Positions 23,229-31,554 are shown, counted from the stretch's first letter. The stretch: DNA of 40,954 nucleotides from an uncultured Bacilli bacterium (GCA_934101185.1 CAKOQD010000007.1:1-40954), one strand, 5' to 3'. The notes: generated by a model not told the origin, from the letters alone. Made by a program: numbers and translations.

Positions 23229-24102
23229 TTATAAATTACTTAAAGAAAATAATATAAATCCTAAATACTTTAAAAAGGTAAAAAGTGCTATTTTAGTAAA
23301 TAATGAATATGTTTTAAAAGAAAATAAAGGTAATAATAAAGTATTTTCTTACTTAGATGCTAGAGGTTTTAATTATTATCCTAGTAATAAAGTATTATCA
23401 GATAAGTATGTTTTATATGAATATTTAAAAGATTATAATATATCTGATGATGAAAGGGCTATTGAACTAATTAATCTTGTATCTCTTCTTCACAGTAAAA
23501 CCACTAGATATAATAGTGTAAGTATAGATGATTATAAAAAAATATATGAAGAAATTGATAATAAAATAGATAAATTGTATAGTTATTATAGTGATTTAAA
23601 TGAATTAATTGAACAAGAAATATATATGTCACCCTCTAACTACTTATTAGTTAGAAATATATCTAAAATTTATTCTTCACTAAACTATTGCAAAAATGAA
23701 CTGGATAATTGGTATGAGTTAGTAAAAGATAATAAAAAAGAAAGAGTAGCACTAATACATAATAATCTTTGTTTGGATCATTTAATAAGAAATGAAAATA
23801 GTTATTTAATTAGTTGGGATAAGTCTAAGTTTGATAATCCTATATATGATTTATATAATTTTTATAAAAATAATTATGAAAAAGTAGAGTTTTCTAGTTT
23901 ACTTGAATTGTATCAAAAAAGATATCCATTAAAACAAAATGAGTTAAAACTATTCTTTATATTAATATCACTTCCTGATAAAATAGAGTTTACTAATAAT
24001 GATTTTAATAATTGTAAACTAGTAGATAAAATGCTTGATTATTTATATAAAACAGATAGTATTATTTCACCATATTATCCTAAAAATGAGGAAGAAGAGT
24101 AA
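23221..24102 (+). CDS. YsxE/CotS-like kinase-fold protein, probably catalytically dead
   Basis: 293 residues, overlapping the spoVID-like gene by 8 bases. Aminoglycoside-phosphotransferase-type fold: an ATP-lobe start with ILVNNEYVLKENKG, and the catalytic region as VALIHNNLCLDHLI where active enzymes have HGDLHPGN. The next block is LISWDKSKFDNPIYDLY, where active enzymes have (I/V)DWE..GDP..DL. The catalytic aspartate is Asn, and the first metal-binding aspartate of the second block is Ser, so phosphotransfer is unlikely. Position after a SpoVID-like gene matches ysxE of Bacillus, a spore coat protein family member. The role as coat protein is inferred from context. Confidence 0.58.
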   Translation: MIDYKLLKENNINPKYFKKVKSAILVNNEYVLKENKGNNKVFSYLDARGFNYYPSNKVLSDKYVLYEYLKDYNISDDERAIELINLVSLLHSKTTRYNSVSIDDYKKIYEEIDNKIDKLYSYYSDLNELIEQEIYMSPSNYLLVRNISKIYSSLNYCKNELDNWYELVKDNKKERVALIHNNLCLDHLIRNENSYLISWDKSKFDNPIYDLYNFYKNNYEKVEFSSLLELYQKRYPLKQNELKLFFILISLPDKIEFTNNDFNNCKLVDKMLDYLYKTDSIISPYYPKNEEEE

Positions 24103-24276
24103 TATAATTTCTAAAAATAATATAACAGCATTCCAAGTAATAGTAAAAAATATAGTAATTATGGCTTGATAAAATATTACTATTACCCAAAATGCAATAA
24201 GACCGATGTAGCAACCACTACTTCGTCTTTTATTTTTACAAGCACAACAATTACACATAAAACTATGTTTATTCAT
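24067..24276 (-). CDS. Small two-helix membrane protein with N-terminal cysteine cluster
   Basis: 69 residues from ATG 24276, chosen because AGGTGAT lies 4 bases upstream; a GTG at 24285 would fall inside that ribosome site. MNKHSFMCNCCACKNKRRSS carries four cysteines (CxCCxC), followed by one more cysteine and two membrane segments (IGLIAFWVIVIFYQAIITIF; AVILFLEIILLFFLIFRIIW). The cysteine cluster could bind a metal or be acylated. The 3' end overlaps the convergent ysxE-like gene by 36 bases. I do not recognise a family. Real because of its ribosome site and coherent membrane topology. Confidence 0.5.
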   Translation of the reverse strand: MNKHSFMCNCCACKNKRRSSGCYIGLIAFWVIVIFYQAIITIFFTITWNAVILFLEIILLFFLIFRIIW

Positions 24277-24350
24277 AGTAATCACCTAAAATATTATATG
24301 AAAAAAGTTTAATATTTGTTATTTAGTCTATACTAATTATGGTGATATAA

Positions 24351-25142
24351 ATGAAAATATTAATAACGGGTGCAGCTTCTGGTATTGGTTATAGTCTTGC
24401 AAAGGAATTGTTAAAAAGAAGACATATAGTATATATTACAGTGCATCATAATAAAGAAATAAAATCAGTAAGAAGAAAATTAAAGAAAGATAATATTTTA
24501 AGAAATGTTTATGTTTTTAAGATGGATATTACTAATAAAAGGGATTTATCTTTGATTGATGATTTAGATATAGATGTTTTAGTAAATCAAGCAGGTATAG
24601 GTATTGGGGGTTCTCTTTTAGATATAGATGTTAAAGATATAAGAGGTAATTTTGAAACTAATTTTTTTTCAACACTTGAGTTAACTAAGAAGTTTATTGA
24701 TAAGAAGAAAAAAGAGGATAAGAGGGGTAAGGTATTAATTACATCGTCACTTTCTGGACTTTTTCCTATTCCATTTTTGGGTAGTTATTGTTCTACTAAA
24801 AGTGCATTAATAACGATGGGAATGTGTTTAGATAAAGAACTTAAAAAGAGTAATAGTAAAGTAAGATTAAAACTAATTTTACCTGGAGCTTATAAAACAG
24901 GTTTTAATCAAGTAATGGTAGAAAGTTTTGCTAAGTCTATTGATAATAGTGATTATTTTATATATAGTGATGATCTAGTAATGAATCAAAAAAGATTTTT
25001 TAATGTAATAGAATCTCTTGATATATCTAGTATTGTTTATCAAATGATTGATGCCATTGAAAGTGATAGTGATAAACTGCTTTATAAAGTACCATTTAGT
25101 CAAAAGATATTTACTAAGCTTTATATGCTGTTGTTTAAATAA
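24351..25142 (+). CDS. Short-chain dehydrogenase/reductase
   Basis: 263 residues, Rossmann-fold NAD(P)-dependent oxidoreductase. Cofactor motif TGAASGIG at 6-13, the central DVLVNQAGIG (NNAG variant with Gln), catalytic Ser in TSSLSG and the YCSTK tyrosine/lysine pair, then LPGAYKTGF (PG motif). Substrate is not predictable. A basic segment (RRKLKKDN; KKKKEDKRGK) and a C-terminal hydrophobic helix (FTKLYMLLF) suggest membrane association. ATG at 24351 follows GGTGATATAA. It may act with the acyltransferase next door in lipid metabolism, which is only a guess from position. Confidence 0.85.
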   Translation: MKILITGAASGIGYSLAKELLKRRHIVYITVHHNKEIKSVRRKLKKDNILRNVYVFKMDITNKRDLSLIDDLDIDVLVNQAGIGIGGSLLDIDVKDIRGNFETNFFSTLELTKKFIDKKKKEDKRGKVLITSSLSGLFPIPFLGSYCSTKSALITMGMCLDKELKKSNSKVRLKLILPGAYKTGFNQVMVESFAKSIDNSDYFIYSDDLVMNQKRFFNVIESLDISSIVYQMIDAIESDSDKLLYKVPFSQKIFTKLYMLLFK

Positions 25143-25181
25143 AATAGTTAACTAAAACTTTATTTTTGATAAAAAGTGTGA

Positions 25182-25187
25182 TATAAT
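25182..25187 (+). promoter_or_regulatory. Acyltransferase gene -10 box
   Basis: TATAAT at 25182-25187, with TTTATT 17 bases upstream as a weak -35. The transcript would start inside the hairpin at 25191-25217. Confidence 0.4.
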
Positions 25188-25190
25188 TAG

Positions 25191-25223
25191 ACACGTAATA
25201 TTATTTGTATTATGTGTTTTTTT
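25191..25223 (+). terminator. Terminator after the SDR gene
   Basis: ACACGTAATA and TATTATGTGT (one G-T pair) with a 7-base loop and a T-run. It is immediately followed by GGGGGG, which serves as the ribosome site of the next gene. Confidence 0.7.
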
Positions 25224-25236
25224 GGGGGGTTAAAAA

Positions 25237-26184
25237 ATGGAATCATTTAATAAGTTGTCTTTATTAGAAAAAAGAAAAATGGCAATTGAAGAACTAGTTA
25301 GTTATTATGCCGAGTATAGAATATATCTATATAACAATGGTAGTGAATTAAAAGGAATAGAACTTAGAAAGAAAATTCATTTTCTATGTGATTTAATATT
25401 AAAAATTGATCAAGTACTTTCTAGAGAAAACAATATAATTATTGCTAATGAAAGTCATGTTGATAAAAATAGTCCTAAAATATTTGCTTGTACTCATATT
25501 GGTGGAAATGATATACAAAGAACATTTCAAGTTATTAAAGATCCGGCTTACTTAATGCTTGGTGATCCTGGTATCTTATATAAAATGCCTATTTATCAAG
25601 CTTTAAAACTAAATGGAGTAATACCACTTGAAACAAAAAATAGAACTGATAGAAAAATTGCATATACTAGATCAGTTGAATTATTAAATAAAGGTGGTAA
25701 TTTACTAATATATCCAGAAGGGGCTTGGAATGTATCTGCCAATGAACTAGTTATGAAAACATATGTTGGAACAGTTAGAATGGCAAAAGAAACGGGTTTT
25801 CCTATTGTGCCAATCGCTGTAGAACAATATGAAAAGACATTTTATTTTAATATTGGAAAAGAGTATACAATTAATGCTAATGATCCGAGAAGTGAAAAAG
25901 AATTAAATCTTGATTTACGTGATAAACTTTGTACATTAAAATGGGAAATATTAGAAACTCAACCGGTATTAAAACATGAATATATTCCTACATTAAAGGA
26001 ATTTCAATCACAAATAATAGGAAGATGTAATTATGGATATGGTTTTTCTTTAGAAGATGCATTAAGTGAAAGATTCCATGACAAAACTATTATTAGTGAA
26101 GAAGAAGTATTTAAGTGTTTAGAAAATGTAGAATTAAATACAAATAATGCATTCTTAGCAAAACAATTAGTACTTAAAAAATAA
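25237..26184 (+). CDS. PlsC-type 1-acylglycerol-3-phosphate acyltransferase family protein
   Basis: 315 residues. CTHIGGNDIQ supplies the HxxxxD catalytic motif, GVIPLETKNRTDRKIAYTRS matches block II, and LLIYPEGAWN gives the glycerol-phosphate-binding EG(T) block III, with PIVPIAVEQY as block IV. Acylates lysophosphatidic acid or a related lipid at the membrane. The N-terminal 75 residues are helical and charged with no obvious membrane anchor. The C-terminal ~90 residues (from LKHEYIPTLKEFQ) are an extension that I cannot assign. The ribosome site is a six-G run, TTGGGGGGTTAAAAAATG. Confidence 0.8.
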   Translation: MESFNKLSLLEKRKMAIEELVSYYAEYRIYLYNNGSELKGIELRKKIHFLCDLILKIDQVLSRENNIIIANESHVDKNSPKIFACTHIGGNDIQRTFQVIKDPAYLMLGDPGILYKMPIYQALKLNGVIPLETKNRTDRKIAYTRSVELLNKGGNLLIYPEGAWNVSANELVMKTYVGTVRMAKETGFPIVPIAVEQYEKTFYFNIGKEYTINANDPRSEKELNLDLRDKLCTLKWEILETQPVLKHEYIPTLKEFQSQIIGRCNYGYGFSLEDALSERFHDKTIISEEEVFKCLENVELNTNNAFLAKQLVLKK

Positions 26185-26215
26185 AAAATAAAAAGAATAA
26201 AAAGGTGTGAAAAAT

Positions 26216-27442
26216 ATGCAAGCGATTATATTACAAATTGTAGGTTTGTTAATAATAACAACATTGGTAATACTGTTTTATTCAAAGCCAAATGTTAAAA
26301 ATATGGAAACAAAAGTGTATTCAAAATTAATTTTACTAGATTTATTATTTATATTAATTGGAATAGCAACTTTTGTTGTTGCAAAATTGATTGGAAACAT
26401 TACATTAATTGGTATTTTACAAAAAATATATATGAGTATATTGACTATATTAAACTTATATTCAATGCATTATTGTTTGGCGATATATGATAAAGAAAAT
26501 AAATTAGTCATTTTAAAAACTATTTTAAATATTATAACATTATTAGCAATTATCTTCATCATAATTCTTCCATTAAATGTAATATTCGAAGGAGATCTAT
26601 TAGATGGTAATGGATGGTCATATAATGTTGCAATCATTCATACAATAATAAGTTTTTTATTCTTTTTTGTAATAACATTTTATTTAATATTAATGAAGCA
26701 ATCAATAAAAAAAGTTATACCATATATTATTTTAATGTTATTATATGTACTAGGTTTTATAATAAGAGGTTTTTATAAAGAATTAATATTTGAAGGATTC
26801 TTTTATTCATTTATATTATTTATTATGTATATTACAATAGAAAATCCTGATGTTAAAATTGCAAAGGAGTTGTCTTTTCAAAAAGCATTAGCAAAGTCTT
26901 CATCTGATAAAACTTTAAACTTGCTTAATGATATGACTGATGAATTGAAATCGTCACTTGCAAAATTAGAGACATTTGGTAATAAAAAAATTGATAAAAA
27001 TAATATTGAAGAATTAACTAATGAAATATTACAATTTCAAAATGATTCAGTAAAGCTCAGTGAAAAAATATCAAATATTATTGAACTTGCAATGGTAAAG
27101 TCAGATTTAAGAGCGAATGAGTATAAATATGAAACATATAATATGCTAGATAAAATAAAAGAGTTATTAAATGTAGAGAATAATAAATTAATTATTGATA
27201 TAGACAACAATATTTCTCCGGTGTTATATGGCGATGACAATAATATTATTAAAACTGTGCTATATCTTTACAATTTTATTAATTCTATGACAAGTGATGA
27301 ATCACTAAAGTTAAAAATTGATAGTAACCAAGTTGGAAGATTTTCAAGATTAAGATTTCAATTTCGAGTTAACAGTTCAATAAACCAATACATTTATGAA
27401 GATAAAGATAAGCGATTTAAGTTTAAAAAACCGAAGATTTGA
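26216..27442 (+). CDS. Membrane histidine-kinase-like protein, H-box His replaced; split from its receiver part
   Basis: 408 residues from ATG 26216 (AAGGTG 8 bases upstream; a GTG at 26207 would leave no room for a ribosome site). About seven membrane helices fill residues 1-215. A helical DHp-like region has LNDMTDELKSSL, where kinases have (S)HELRTPL: the phospho-accepting His is Asp242. A degenerate ATPase start (YGDDNNIIKTVLYLYNFINS, like the N box) follows. The frame ends mid-domain at TGA 27440, and the missing end of the ATPase fold is the first ~40 residues of the next frame. Either a frameshift or translational coupling splits one hybrid sensor. Probably a signalling pseudokinase. 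Confidence 0.65.
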   Translation: MQAIILQIVGLLIITTLVILFYSKPNVKNMETKVYSKLILLDLLFILIGIATFVVAKLIGNITLIGILQKIYMSILTILNLYSMHYCLAIYDKENKLVILKTILNIITLLAIIFIIILPLNVIFEGDLLDGNGWSYNVAIIHTIISFLFFFVITFYLILMKQSIKKVIPYIILMLLYVLGFIIRGFYKELIFEGFFYSFILFIMYITIENPDVKIAKELSFQKALAKSSSDKTLNLLNDMTDELKSSLAKLETFGNKKIDKNNIEELTNEILQFQNDSVKLSEKISNIIELAMVKSDLRANEYKYETYNMLDKIKELLNVENNKLIIDIDNNISPVLYGDDNNIIKTVLYLYNFINSMTSDESLKLKIDSNQVGRFSRLRFQFRVNSSINQYIYEDKDKRFKFKKPKI

Positions 27443-28014
27443 ACTATCAGATAATAGAAAATATTTTAGAAAAGATTAATGGAAAAATAGTAATAATAAA
27501 AAATAAAACTAATACTGCCATTTCATTGTATGTTGATCAAAGAATAATGACTGAATATGATATAATTAGTAAAAAGCAAGAAAATAGAAATATTAAAATT
27601 AATTATAATGATTATAGTAATAAGAGAATACTTGTTATTGATGATAGTAAAGCAAGAATGAAGGAAATAAAAACATTGCTAAGGCCATATAATGTTGATG
27701 TATTGACTGCTGATACACTTGAGAAAATGTATAGAATATTACTAAGTGATGAGACAGTAGATTTGATTTTAATTGATGACATCATTCCTCGTTTTAAAAT
27801 AAATGATACAACAGATGAAATTATTAAGTCAAAAGATGGAGTAGTTAGTTTAATTAAAAGAAATACTGGTTATAAAATAACAACTGTTATAATGGTTAAT
27901 CCAAGTTCAAATAATATGATAAGAAAATATCTTAATTATGGTTTTGATGATTATGTATTAAAACCAATTAATAAGAAAAATCTTGATCAAATATTGAATA
28001 AATATTTTAAATAA
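27439..28014 (+). CDS. Kinase C-terminal remnant fused to a response-regulator receiver domain
   Basis: 191 residues, first codon TTG at 27439 overlapping the upstream TGA (TTGA). Residues 1-40 (NYQIIENILEKINGKIVIIK ... AISLYVDQRI) look like the end of a histidine-kinase ATPase domain (family: GLxIvkxLvexMgGkIxvxS...GStFxf). The remainder is a receiver domain: ILVIDDSKARM has the acidic pair, LILIDDIIP the phospho-acceptor Asp, and YVLKPIN the Lys. The switch Thr/Ser position reads VIMVNPSS. There is no DNA-binding output. There is no ribosome site before the TTG, so coupling to, or frameshifting from, the upstream gene (slip-prone TTTAAAAAACC at 27422-27432) is the likely route. Confidence 0.62.
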   Translation: MNYQIIENILEKINGKIVIIKNKTNTAISLYVDQRIMTEYDIISKKQENRNIKINYNDYSNKRILVIDDSKARMKEIKTLLRPYNVDVLTADTLEKMYRILLSDETVDLILIDDIIPRFKINDTTDEIIKSKDGVVSLIKRNTGYKITTVIMVNPSSNNMIRKYLNYGFDDYVLKPINKKNLDQILNKYFK

Positions 28015-28015
28015 A

Positions 28016-28040
28016 AACATAAGTTCTACTTGTGTTTTTT
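28016..28040 (+). terminator. Terminator after the receiver gene
   Basis: AACATAAGT-TCT-ACTTGTGTT (one G-T pair) with six Ts. Confidence 0.7.
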
Positions 28041-28144
28041 ATATAGCTATAAATAGTAAAATGTTTACGTTTCTTTACATACAACTATTTAAATAATCAC
28101 TATTTTATAATTTTATGATATAATAATTACAGAAGGTGATTAAA

Positions 28145-29443
28145 ATGACATATTTTTTCGCAGGTATAAAAGGATCTGGAATGACAGGACTTGCATGTAT
28201 TTTACATGATATGGGTAATGAAGTATTAGGATGTGATGATGCAAAAGTTTATTCTTTTACTGAAGAACCATTAAATGAAAGAGGAATAAAATGTTATAAA
28301 AATGCAGATATGCTTACTAATGATATGATATTTGTATATACTGCTGCGATTCATGAAGAACATTATGCTATTAAAAGAGCCAAAGAACTTGGTTGTAAAA
28401 TGTATGGTTATTATGAAATGATCGGAGAGCTTACTAAGAAGTATGATGCAATATGTATCGGAGGAACTCATGGTAAGACTACTACTACTGCTATGCTTGG
28501 TCATATTATGCAAAATACAGTCGGAGCAAGTTATTTAATCGGAGATGGTACTGGGGTAGTTGATAAAGATTCTAATAATTTTGTTATAGAGTCTTGTGAG
28601 TTTGAAAGGCATTTACTTTTGTATACTCCAAAGTATTCTGTTATTACTAATATTGATTATGATCATGTAGATTGTTATAAAAATGTTGATGAAATAGTTG
28701 AAGTGTTTCAACAATTTGCAGATCATACTAAATATAAGGTTGTTGCATGTGGTGATGATAAAAACGTTAGAAAGATTAAATCAGACAAAATGGTTTATTA
28801 TGGATTTGATGATTTTAATGATATAGTAGCAAAGAACTTAGAACTAAGAAGCGATGGAAGTAGTTTTGATGTTTATATAAACAATACTTTCTATGGACAC
28901 TTCAACTTAAATATATATGGACGTCATATGGTACTTGATGCACTTGCTTGTATTGGTATATGTTATTATGAAGGAGTAGAGCATAATGATATAATTAAGT
29001 ATTTGAATGATTTTAGTGGTGCAAAAAGAAGATTCCAAGAAGAAAAAGTAAATGATGTTGTGCTTGTTGATGACTATGCTCATCATCCTAATGAAGTAAA
29101 AACAGTACTTGAAACTGCTAGACAAAAATATCCAAATAAAACATTAGTAGCGGTTTTAATTCCATATACAATATCTAGAACACAAAGCTTTTATAAAGAG
29201 TTTGCAGAGGTTTTAAAACTAGCGGATAAAGCTTTTGTAACAGATATAGAACCCGCTAGGGAAAAATTTGAAGATTATCCAGGAGTAACATCAGATTTAA
29301 TAATAGATTTATGTCCTAATGCTGAACATATAAGTGCAGAAACTATTGATAAATTGTATAAATACGATAATGCTGTAATACCATTTATGGGTTGTAAGGA
29401 TCCTACTTGGTTAATTGATGCATATAAAGAGGGATTGAAATGA
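28145..29443 (+). CDS. murC: UDP-N-acetylmuramate--L-alanine ligase
   Basis: Adds L-Ala to UDP-MurNAc, the first peptide step of peptidoglycan synthesis. 432 residues. ATG at 28145 with AGAAGGTGAT upstream; the GTG three codons earlier lies in the ribosome site. FAGIKGSGMTGLACIL at the N-terminus (family GIGGxGMSGLA), the ATP loop IGGTHGKTTTTAM, the NIDYDHVDCY block, the DDYAHHPNEV motif and the C-terminal domain with PYTISRTQSF. Lys in place of the second Gly of GIGG is a small oddity. The next gene's ATG overlaps the stop by 4 bases. Confidence 0.93.
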   Translation: MTYFFAGIKGSGMTGLACILHDMGNEVLGCDDAKVYSFTEEPLNERGIKCYKNADMLTNDMIFVYTAAIHEEHYAIKRAKELGCKMYGYYEMIGELTKKYDAICIGGTHGKTTTTAMLGHIMQNTVGASYLIGDGTGVVDKDSNNFVIESCEFERHLLLYTPKYSVITNIDYDHVDCYKNVDEIVEVFQQFADHTKYKVVACGDDKNVRKIKSDKMVYYGFDDFNDIVAKNLELRSDGSSFDVYINNTFYGHFNLNIYGRHMVLDALACIGICYYEGVEHNDIIKYLNDFSGAKRRFQEEKVNDVVLVDDYAHHPNEVKTVLETARQKYPNKTLVAVLIPYTISRTQSFYKEFAEVLKLADKAFVTDIEPAREKFEDYPGVTSDLIIDLCPNAEHISAETIDKLYKYDNAVIPFMGCKDPTWLIDAYKEGLK

Positions 29444-29970
29444 ATATAGAAATACTTACTGTTGGACCATTAAAAACTAATTGCTATTTAGTATATAAAG
29501 ATAGTGAATGTTTAATAATAGATCCAGGTGCTGAAGAAAATAATATTATAAAAACAATCGAAGACTTAGAATTAAAACCACTTGCAATACTTCTTACTCA
29601 TGATCATTTTGATCATAATACTTATGCTAAATCTTTATCTGAATTATATGATGTAGAAGTCTATGATTATAAAAATCTATTCGAAGATACTCATCATATT
29701 GGACCATTTAACTTTGAAGTAATTTATACTCCAGGACACAGTAGCTCTAGTATAACTTTCTATTTTAGAAATTATAATATTATGTTTGTCGGAGACTTTA
29801 TATTCAAAGATAACATTGGTAGAGTGGACCTTCCAACAGGTAATTATCAAGAGATGATTGAGTCTATTAATAAAATTAAAAAATATGATGATGATATTGT
29901 TTTATATCCAGGACATGGTGATTCAACAACATTAGGCCATGAAAAAAAGCATAATTATTACTTTCAATAG
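29440..29970 (+). CDS. Metallo-beta-lactamase-fold hydrolase (YcbL/glyoxalase II-like)
   Basis: 176 residues. LLTHDHFDHN is the HxHxDH zinc motif, YTPGHSSSS and GDFIFKDNIGRVDLP supply the further His and bridging Asp, and LYPGHGD the last His. The length and GRVDLPTG block place it in the YcbL/GloB-like group that hydrolyses thioesters such as lactoylglutathione analogues; the natural substrate is unknown. Coupled to murC by an ATGA overlap. Confidence 0.87.
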   Translation: MNIEILTVGPLKTNCYLVYKDSECLIIDPGAEENNIIKTIEDLELKPLAILLTHDHFDHNTYAKSLSELYDVEVYDYKNLFEDTHHIGPFNFEVIYTPGHSSSSITFYFRNYNIMFVGDFIFKDNIGRVDLPTGNYQEMIESINKIKKYDDDIVLYPGHGDSTTLGHEKKHNYYFQ

Positions 29971-30000
29971 TTATGTTTTTGCTTTTAAAGAGGTGATAAA

Positions 30001-30810
30001 GTGAGATATTTAATAGTAAGTGATATTGATAGGACTCTAATAAAAAATAGTAAATCTGATATATCAAATGATACTAAAAATATAATAAATAAATTACGTG
30101 ATAATAATGTATTTGCAATTGCATCAGGAAGGCCTCTTAATAATATTAAAAGACTATTTAAAGAGTATTGTGATTATATTATTGGATCAAATGGTGCAAT
30201 TGTTTATGATTGTAAGAATGATAATATTATATATAAAGATCATATAGATAAAAATAGGATAAATGATATTATAATAACAGTAGGAAACAATTATAAAAAA
30301 ATATGCTTTTGTAGTGAAGAAGGATGGAATATTAAAGTTAACTATAAATATCAACTAAGATACATAGAAGAAAGATTTATATACAATTTAAATATATCTT
30401 TTAAGGTTTTAAAAATAGAAATATATTATGATAATATAAAACAATTAAATCAAGTCTGTAATAAACTAAAAAAGTATGATGATTTAGATGTATTTAGAAT
30501 AATTAAGGGTGAAGATATCGGAGGATATATTGAAGTAATCAATCATGGTAATGATAAGTATAATGCTATTAAAATCTTATTAGAAAAAGAAAATATATCA
30601 AATGATTATCTTATTACATTTGGTGATAATAATAATGATTTATTAATGATTAAGAATGCTAAATATGGAGTAGCAGTAGAGGACGCATCAGATGAGGTAT
30701 TAAAAGTTTCAAAATATATAACAAAGTCATGCAAAGAAGATGGAGTATTTTACTTCTTAAATAATAACTTTGATTTAGAAAAGAATGAATTAATAGAAAG
30801 TAACAGATAA
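30001..30810 (+). CDS. Cof-type HAD hydrolase
   Basis: 269 residues from GTG 30001 behind AAAGAGGTGATAAA. Motif I SDIDRTLIKN has the nucleophile and acid aspartates (DID, with Ile where DxD usually has a small residue). Motif II is AIASGRPLNNIKRL, and motif IV is TFGDNNNDLLMIKNAKYGVAV. The type IIB cap lies between (about 80-185). Members dephosphorylate sugar phosphates, nucleotides or flavin phosphates. It is probably in one transcript with murC and the MBL gene, 30 bases downstream. Confidence 0.88.
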   Translation: MRYLIVSDIDRTLIKNSKSDISNDTKNIINKLRDNNVFAIASGRPLNNIKRLFKEYCDYIIGSNGAIVYDCKNDNIIYKDHIDKNRINDIIITVGNNYKKICFCSEEGWNIKVNYKYQLRYIEERFIYNLNISFKVLKIEIYYDNIKQLNQVCNKLKKYDDLDVFRIIKGEDIGGYIEVINHGNDKYNAIKILLEKENISNDYLITFGDNNNDLLMIKNAKYGVAVEDASDEVLKVSKYITKSCKEDGVFYFLNNNFDLEKNELIESNR

Positions 30811-30811
30811 T

Positions 30812-31065
30812 ATGAATAAAACGATTAAAGCATATTGGCCAATATGTAATGAAGTAGAAGAATACTTAATAATTAGAAAAGATGAACAATTTGGAAATAT
30901 TGCAATTATATGTTCTAAATGTAATAGTATAAAAATATAAATACTACGCTAACTAAGCATGAAATAGAAGACAACAACATTCCAATAGATAATATTATAT
31001 ATAAAAAAGTCTTTTTAGAAAAACTATCAAAAGAAAAAGATGAAATACCAAAAATGAAAAAATAA
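30812..31065 (+). pseudogene. Frameshifted small zinc-ribbon-like protein
   Basis: ATG 30812 gives 42 codons (MNKTIKAYWPICNEVEEYLI ... AIICSKCNSIKI) ending at TAA 30938-30940. The continuation NTTLTKHEIEDNNIPIDN ... KMKK is open in another frame from 30940 to TAA 31063-31065. Joined, it would be ~84 residues. A Cys plus a CxxC around IIRKDEQFGNI recall small zinc-ribbon proteins such as the cysteine-rich KTR family, though this resemblance is weak. There is no ribosome site before the ATG other than coupling to the HAD gene stop. Probably decayed; a sequencing indel in the A-run is possible. Confidence 0.4.
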
Positions 31066-31075
31066 CAAAAAGATA

Positions 31076-31104
31076 TTGAAAAAGTAAAAAAAATATGCTA
31101 TATT
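31076..31104 (+). promoter_or_regulatory. tRNA-Met promoter
   Basis: TTGAAA, 17 bases, TATATT, 20 bases upstream of the tRNA. Confidence 0.6.
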
Positions 31105-31123
31105 TATATTGCTTACTTTTCAT

Positions 31124-31200
31124 GGCGATGTAGCTCAGCTGGCTAGAGCGTCCGGTTCATACCCGGAAGGTCGGGGGTTCGATCCCCTCCGTCGCTACCA
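31124..31200 (+). tRNA. tRNA-Met (CAT), elongator type
   Basis: 77 nt with encoded CCA. Acceptor stem GGCGATG / CGTCGCT (G-T pairs at 1-72 and 6-67), D-arm AGCTCAGCTGGCTAGAGC, anticodon stem TCCGG/CCGGA around loop TTCATAC, and T-arm GGGGGTTCGATCCCC. It lacks the three G-C pairs of the initiator anticodon stem and the 1-72 mismatch. The body closely resembles Bacillus elongator tRNA-Met; a lysidine-modified tRNA-Ile (CAT) is less likely. Confidence 0.93.
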
Positions 31201-31210
31201 ATTGATATTT

Positions 31211-31238
31211 AAATAGATAGAAATATCTATTTTTTTGT
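31211..31238 (+). terminator. Terminator after tRNA-Met
   Basis: AAATAGATA-GAAA-TATCTATTT, perfect 9-bp stem with a T-run. Confidence 0.75.
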
Positions 31239-31283
31239 TTTTATTTATGCTACAATTAACTTATAAAGTATTAAGGAGGAATC

Positions 31284-31532
31284 ATGGATAGATTAAAAAT
31301 TAATGGTATTTATAGACACTTTAAAGGAGACTATTATTTATTAACAGATGTAGCAACGCATAGTGAAACAAAAGAAAAGTATGTAGTATATCGTGGTTTA
31401 TATGGAAATAATGAACTATATATAAGACCATTTGATATGTTTTTTAGTGAAGTTGATAAAGAAAAATATCCTGAAGTGAAGCAACAATATAGGTTTGAAC
31501 TTCAAGATATTAAAAGTGTTATAACAAAATAA
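31284..31532 (+). CDS. DUF1653 family protein
   Basis: 82 residues: GIYRHFKGDYYLLTDVATHS, KYVVYRGLYGNNELYIRPFD and MFFSEVD match the DUF1653 pattern (G-x-Y-x-HFKG ... A-x-HSET ... VVY-x-x-LYG ... RP-x-x-MF). Function is unknown; the fold is a small beta barrel. ATG at 31284 behind AAGGAGG. Monocistronic, with a terminator at the stop codon. Confidence 0.85.
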   Translation: MDRLKINGIYRHFKGDYYLLTDVATHSETKEKYVVYRGLYGNNELYIRPFDMFFSEVDKEKYPEVKQQYRFELQDIKSVITK

Positions 31533-31552
31533 GGACTTAAGTCCTTTTTTGT
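31531..31552 (+). terminator. Terminator of the DUF1653 gene
   Basis: AAGGACTT/AAGTCCTT palindrome followed by Ts, overlapping the stop codon. Confidence 0.65.
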
Positions 31553-31554
31553 TT

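Noticed and set aside
24286..24350. Promoter with TATACT before the SDR gene
   Set aside because: No convincing -35 at acceptable spacing; left unannotated.
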